Part shown: in pieces, positions 60,413 to 64,000 of the stretch | Layout of the letters: each line of letters begins with the position of its first letter | Numbering within the stretch: position 1 is the stretch's first letter | Notes under the pieces: model-generated | The model's database searches: none | Told to the model about the DNA's origin: nothing | What the model saw: the letters and a program-made list of their open reading frames with translations, nothing else | Source of the DNA: Calditrichia bacterium | Lineage (GTDB): Bacteria; Calditrichota; Calditrichia; RBG-13-44-9; J075 | Assembly (NCBI GenBank): GCA_028284905.1 | Contig: JANQQU010000030.1 | Coordinates: 1-64,000, forward strand | Reading direction: 5' to 3' | Length of the DNA stretch: 64,000 bases | Position numbers and translations under genes: made by a program

Positions 60413-62380
60413 TTACCCGCGGATGCCGCGCAGCATAACGCTGGTGTAGGTATCGGGATCATCGAGGATGCCATCGAGGAGCACTCGCATCGCATAGTAG
60501 GGTTGCATATCAATGAAGGTTTGATCGTCCAGCTCAGTCAAATTAACGCCGCTGATAAAATCATGGTTTTTATCGAAAAGGAATTCGATCCGTCCCATCT
60601 CCTGCCAGAGATAGACTTTTGTATCGGGATTTACCGCCAGCAAATATTCTTTCCCTTTAATTCGTCCCTGAATGCAATGGGGATCGCGGAAGAAGAAACC
60701 GTCATAAGTGGGAAATTCCGTGTAGCTGGCCTTCGAAGTAAAAAAGCGCGGTTTCTCAATAAACGGCCCGCCATATTCCGGGCAATAGGTATCGCAGTCG
60801 CCACATTCGTTACAAAAATCGGCGATATTGGCAATTTGCGCCTTCTTGGTCAGCACAAAATCTTTTCCCTGTTCAGGGATAAAATATCCCTCCCGGGAAT
60901 AACGATAGTTGAAAGTCGCCAGGGTCATCTCACCGGCCGGAATAGAAAAGTTGGAAGCATTCGGGCAAACCGGTAAACATTTGTTACAGGTTAAGCAATC
61001 GAAGAATTCCAGATGACTATCCACCTTTTTCGGTGGTTTATGGTTCATCCGTTGATGGTATCGGGAATTTTCGATCAGTTTGGGAACGATCCGCTCGGCA
61101 TTGGAAACCCCGGCGCGCGCCATATTCCCCTGGTAAGCAGCCTCCGCATTCAGCACGATAAATGCTTTTAAATTCTTTGCTCCGCACTTGTCCATCTCGC
61201 GGGTGAGGTTCTTCAGATAGTCAAACATTCGGGTGTAGCCACCGGTTTTCAGCAAATCGGTGCAAGTGGTGATCGGCTTCATGTTACAGAGCACGGCATT
61301 CGGGAAATTATGCTTGGCAATGCCTGCGGAAAAAGAAATATGGAAATCGTCACTCATAGCGCTGCGAAAGCGATGCATGGCATTCATTGAAAGCACGTGC
61401 AGGGGCGGCCCGGAAAGATACATCAATTCATCGGTAAAAATCTTGTCATTATTTTTCACGACGAGGGTATTGGTGAATTTCGCACCAACTTTTTTACCAT
61501 GCTCGGCGGCGAATTTCTCCAGGCGCTTCATCATGGCGACGCCTTCGTCGAACTGTAGATCATCTTCAAACGCTTTCGGGTCCAGCTCGATATTCTCGTA
61601 ACCGAGATCATCCTGCAAGGTCTTCCGGGCAAACTCATAACCGAGAATCGTCGGGTTCATCTTTACGATAACATGTAAGCCATGCTCGGCAATAAGGTGC
61701 TTGACGATTGCTTCGATCTCATCCCGGGGGCAGCCGTGAAAGGTGGAAAGGGTGGCGGAATTGGCAATATGCGGATCAATCGCCATCTCTTTGATAGCGG
61801 CATGCTCTTTCGGGAGGCCTTCCACCAAACGGGCGATGTCTGCTTCCGCGTTGGTAATGCGCTTTAGCCAATTATGAATTTCCGGCGAGGAAATGCCGGC
61901 AAGGTCGTATCCCACCGAAATATCGAAAACGGTATCATAGAAAGGATCCCCTTTGGGCACACCAAGCAGGTGGGTTTCTTCGATCACTTTCAATAAAACC
62001 CAGGCGACGACGTATTCTCGCAGGGATGCTTCCAGGCGAAGTTCCTGGGACCATTCTACATTGTAGCCGACATTGCGGGCATCGATGCAGGGTCGCGGAA
62101 TTTCCAGGCGATCCTTGATCTGCACTGTTTTCAATTCCATGATGCGCCCGCCGCCCAGAAAGGAAAGCACGATGTTTTGCGCCAGTTGGGTATGTGGTCC
62201 GGAGGCCGGTCCTAACGGCGTTGCTGCACGCTTATCATGAAAATCGACGGAAAAGTCGTATCCGGGAAATCCCTGGTAAAACTTGCGTTTCGGATAACCA
62301 TAGATCGATTCTTTTGCAGTATATTCCGCTATTATGCTTGCCAGGTGGGTGCCAAGATCCACACCGATGAGTTCTGCCAT
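60413..62380 (-). CDS. Short YgfK-like iron-sulfur oxidoreductase (lacks FAD/NAD domain)
   Basis: The 655-residue product matches the N-terminal, dihydroorotate-dehydrogenase-like part of E. coli YgfK as I remember it: ATPLGPASGPHTQLAQNIV, LKTVQIKDRLEIPRPCIDA, LSTFHGCPRDEIEAI, VKMNPTILGYEFAR. It also matches the C-terminal ferredoxin part, with two 4Fe-4S motifs (CLTCNKCLPVCPN and CNECGDCDTYCPE). The central GltD-like FAD/NAD(P)H module of about 350 residues in YgfK is absent, and that is why it is shorter. YgfK is called a putative selenate reductase subunit, without firm proof. A separate reductase would have to supply electrons. ATG 62380 has AGGAGCC upstream. Confidence 0.82.
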   Translation of the reverse strand: MAELIGVDLGTHLASIIAEYTAKESIYGYPKRKFYQGFPGYDFSVDFHDKRAATPLGPASGPHTQLAQNIVLSFLGGGRIMELKTVQIKDRLEIPRPCIDARNVGYNVEWSQELRLEASLREYVVAWVLLKVIEETHLLGVPKGDPFYDTVFDISVGYDLAGISSPEIHNWLKRITNAEADIARLVEGLPKEHAAIKEMAIDPHIANSATLSTFHGCPRDEIEAIVKHLIAEHGLHVIVKMNPTILGYEFARKTLQDDLGYENIELDPKAFEDDLQFDEGVAMMKRLEKFAAEHGKKVGAKFTNTLVVKNNDKIFTDELMYLSGPPLHVLSMNAMHRFRSAMSDDFHISFSAGIAKHNFPNAVLCNMKPITTCTDLLKTGGYTRMFDYLKNLTREMDKCGAKNLKAFIVLNAEAAYQGNMARAGVSNAERIVPKLIENSRYHQRMNHKPPKKVDSHLEFFDCLTCNKCLPVCPNASNFSIPAGEMTLATFNYRYSREGYFIPEQGKDFVLTKKAQIANIADFCNECGDCDTYCPEYGGPFIEKPRFFTSKASYTEFPTYDGFFFRDPHCIQGRIKGKEYLLAVNPDTKVYLWQEMGRIEFLFDKNHDFISGVNLTELDDQTFIDMQPYYAMRVLLDGILDDPDTYTSVMLRGIRG

Positions 62381-62857
62381 TAAACGAAGGCTCCTGAATT
62401 ACTTGCGCCGTCCAACTTTCGTATCAATTATTATCCCTTCCTCATCGCTGAAATCACAGCCATTAATCATAATGACTTTCGCGATAGATACTTGTGAAAA
62501 TAATCAATACTCTGAAAATGAAAATTTCTCATACTGGATAACTTTTTGTCCAAGACCGAACAATGCGCCCCGAATGATATAAGTTTAAAATAATGCTGGG
62601 AAATAATCAAATAATCAACGATTAATTTTATTTCACGGCGATTCCCGAAAGAATTATCAGCAGAATGCGCGAGTCCGGGTTATCATAAATATCGCTTGTG
62701 CCAACTTGCGAATAACCATATAATATTTTTCGGGTTATTGAGCTCATTTCTTTAGTATTGAGAAAATTAACCTTCTGTGCCTGTCTTATTTTGATAAAGC
62801 TTTATATCTGAGAATTATTTCAAATTTGCGCGTATTTAAAAAGTTTGGAGCCTTCCC
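62381..62857. other. Intergenic region, nothing recognised
   Basis: 477 AT-rich bases between divergent genes. No gene, long repeat or clear hairpin is seen. Both promoters should lie here. Confidence 0.5.
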
Positions 62858-63526
62858 TTGAAAAAAGCACAGTTTATACCGTTAGCGGATTACCAGGAAT
62901 ATTCGACCGAGGAAATGAAAGAACGTTCAGCCGCTTTTTATCAGGAGATTAAGCGACGACGCACAGTGCGGGATTATTCCGCTCAGCCGGTAGACCGCAA
63001 AGTTATCGAAAATTGCCTGCTGGCCGCCGGCACCGCCCCCAATGGCGCCAATCGTCAACCCTGGCATTTCGTTGTTATCAGCGATCCGGAGATAAAACGG
63101 GAAATTCGCATCGCCGCGGAAAAGGAAGAACAGGAATTCTACAATGGCCGTGCGCCGCAGGAGTGGCTGGATGCCCTCGCCCATCTCGGCACCGATGAAT
63201 TCAAACCGTTTTTGGAAACGGCGCCCTATCTCATCGCCATTTTTGCCCAGAGCTATGAACCAATGGAAAATGAGAAACGGGCGAAAAATTATTATGTGCA
63301 GGAATCGGTTGGTATCGCGACGGGTTTTCTGATTAATGCCCTGCACCATAGCGGACTGGCGACATTAACACATACGCCCAGCCCGATGGCTTTTTTGAAC
63401 AATATTTTAAAACGACCGAAAAATGAACGTCCCTATCTATTACTGGTAGTTGGACACCCGGCGGAAGATGCTTCCGTACCTGATATTAGCAAAAAACCAT
63501 TGGATGATATTGCCACTTTTTTCTAA
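62858..63526 (+). CDS. Nitroreductase-family flavoprotein, iodotyrosine-deiodinase-like
   Basis: The 222-residue FMN enzyme has [40 protein letters not shown] (FMN and substrate region), [20 protein letters not shown] (the lid segment typical of iodotyrosine deiodinase homologues) and [15 protein letters not shown]. These match the IYD branch more than ordinary nitroreductases. The bacterial role of that branch is not settled; reductive dehalogenation of halotyrosines has been shown for some homologues. The TTG start at 62858 has GGAG nine bases upstream. Monocistronic. Confidence 0.88.
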   Translation: MKKAQFIPLADYQEYSTEEMKERSAAFYQEIKRRRTVRDYSAQPVDRKVIENCLLAAGTAPNGANRQPWHFVVISDPEIKREIRIAAEKEEQEFYNGRAPQEWLDALAHLGTDEFKPFLETAPYLIAIFAQSYEPMENEKRAKNYYVQESVGIATGFLINALHHSGLATLTHTPSPMAFLNNILKRPKNERPYLLLVVGHPAEDASVPDISKKPLDDIATFF

Positions 63527-63596
63527 GCATGTAAGCATTAAGACAAAAATATTTTGTAATTATAAAAAATCGAAATTAAGCGCTCAACTGCCATTT

Positions 63597-63620
63597 GCAA
63601 ATGGGCAAATGGGCAAAAAT
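63597..63620. repeat. Octamer repeat (GCAAATGG, 2 perfect + 1 degenerate)
   Basis: GCAAATGG twice and GCAAAAAT once in tandem. The reverse complement of the octamer at 40628-40659 (GATGAGCA) is related in spacing and in the ATGRGCA core. Confidence 0.55.
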
Positions 63621-63789
63621 ATCTGCGAATAACCATTGATCTGTTGATTATCTGGATATTTTATCTAAATAATTATGCTGTAATAAAAGATTTTCGATTT
63701 TCAGGGAAGTAGTAAATAACCATTGAATGTTCGTTCCCGGATGCTTTATATAATTAACATTCGGAACGGTTGAGGACAGGAGCAAATTT

Positions 63790-64000
63790 TTGGATATTCT
63801 AATTTCCGTAATTGTCGGGATTTTTGTCGGCTATTACCTGCATCGTAAAGCAACTGCCAACGAAGCGAACAGCCAACCACTGATTTCAACACCTGCAGCA
63901 CCCGCGCCTGCCGAGGGAGAGCAACCGAAAACCGGCGACGACAACCTTTATAAGCTGGCTGAAAAAGTAGACGAATTTTACGAGCGTTCTTCCGCATATC
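63790..64000 (+). CDS. Membrane protein, 5' part only (cut by window end)
   Basis: A reading frame opens with TTG at 63790, preceded by AGGAGC at a good distance, and stays open to the end of the window (70 codons). The protein starts DILISVIVGIFVGYYLH, one membrane helix, then a Pro/Ala-rich linker and a charged region (DDNLYKLAEKVDEFYERSS). It may be a periplasmic or coiled-coil protein with an N-terminal anchor. The family is not recognisable from this fragment. Confidence 0.65.
   Translation, partial: MDILISVIVGIFVGYYLHRKATANEANSQPLISTPAAPAPAEGEQPKTGDDNLYKLAEKVDEFYERSSAY

Overview
The window looks like a chromosomal segment of a free-living Gram-negative bacterium of the FCB superphylum, probably Calditrichota or a neighbouring candidate phylum. 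The main evidence is two secreted proteins ending in an NYPNPFNP-type (T9SS-like) sorting domain, several outer-membrane beta-barrel proteins, lipoproteins with clear lipoboxes, and families such as DUF4846, DUF5777, DUF3857/transglutaminase and LytS/LytTR. Starts are ATG, GTG or TTG, usually behind a recognisable Shine-Dalgarno. I see no tRNA, rRNA, CRISPR array, insertion sequence or integrated prophage.

Layout. 0-9.5 kb: short repeats, an OPT transporter, a very large GH13-type enzyme with a histone-like tail, a two-CDGSH protein, and an ABC ATPase/permease/lipoprotein operon. 9.5-26.6 kb: an envelope-polysaccharide region with a GT-C enzyme, three GT2 glycosyltransferases, two SGNH-type membrane proteins (one without its serine), a UDP-galactopyranose-mutase-like flavoprotein, a WecE-type aminotransferase, and two tandem FtsX/MacB-type permeases. 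A GNAT/small-protein pair is inserted among them. 26.8-31 kb: two tandem paralogous secreted choice-of-anchor-I proteins. 32-40.6 kb: a zinc-ribbon/TonB-C fusion, a porin plus a small PstS-like protein, a 1251-residue TPR/DUF3857/transglutaminase protein and a DUF4846 protein.

40.8-51.7 kb: hrcA-dnaJ, a ComEA-like protein, a three-gene operon (CX4CH cytochrome-like lipoprotein, YceI, DUF5777), a MYG1-family protein, a DPP-IV-like S9 peptidase, a MerB-family gene interrupted by an in-frame TGA, and an AgmX/TonB-like protein. 52-57 kb: a rhomboid protease, a repeat-rich 1.1-kb intergenic region holding two tiny ORFs in RNA-like structures, and a LytS/LytTR two-component operon with a third, membrane-anchored receiver protein. 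57-64 kb: a 104-bp tandem repeat, MazG and GyrI-like genes, a thioredoxin-fold lipoprotein, a short YgfK-like iron-sulfur enzyme, an iodotyrosine-deiodinase-like nitroreductase, and the start of a further membrane protein cut by the window end.

The most notable observation is the MerB-family gene at 49883-50563. Its only interruption is a TGA at the position of the second catalytic cysteine of organomercurial lyase. It is followed at the expected distance by a hairpin with a GGUC apical loop, as in bacterial SECIS elements, so I read it as a selenoprotein rather than a pseudogene. The gene also lies between two near-identical 28-bp perfect palindromes. The intergenic regions additionally carry heptanucleotide tandem repeats resembling the STRR class of cyanobacteria, and several hairpin-array elements.
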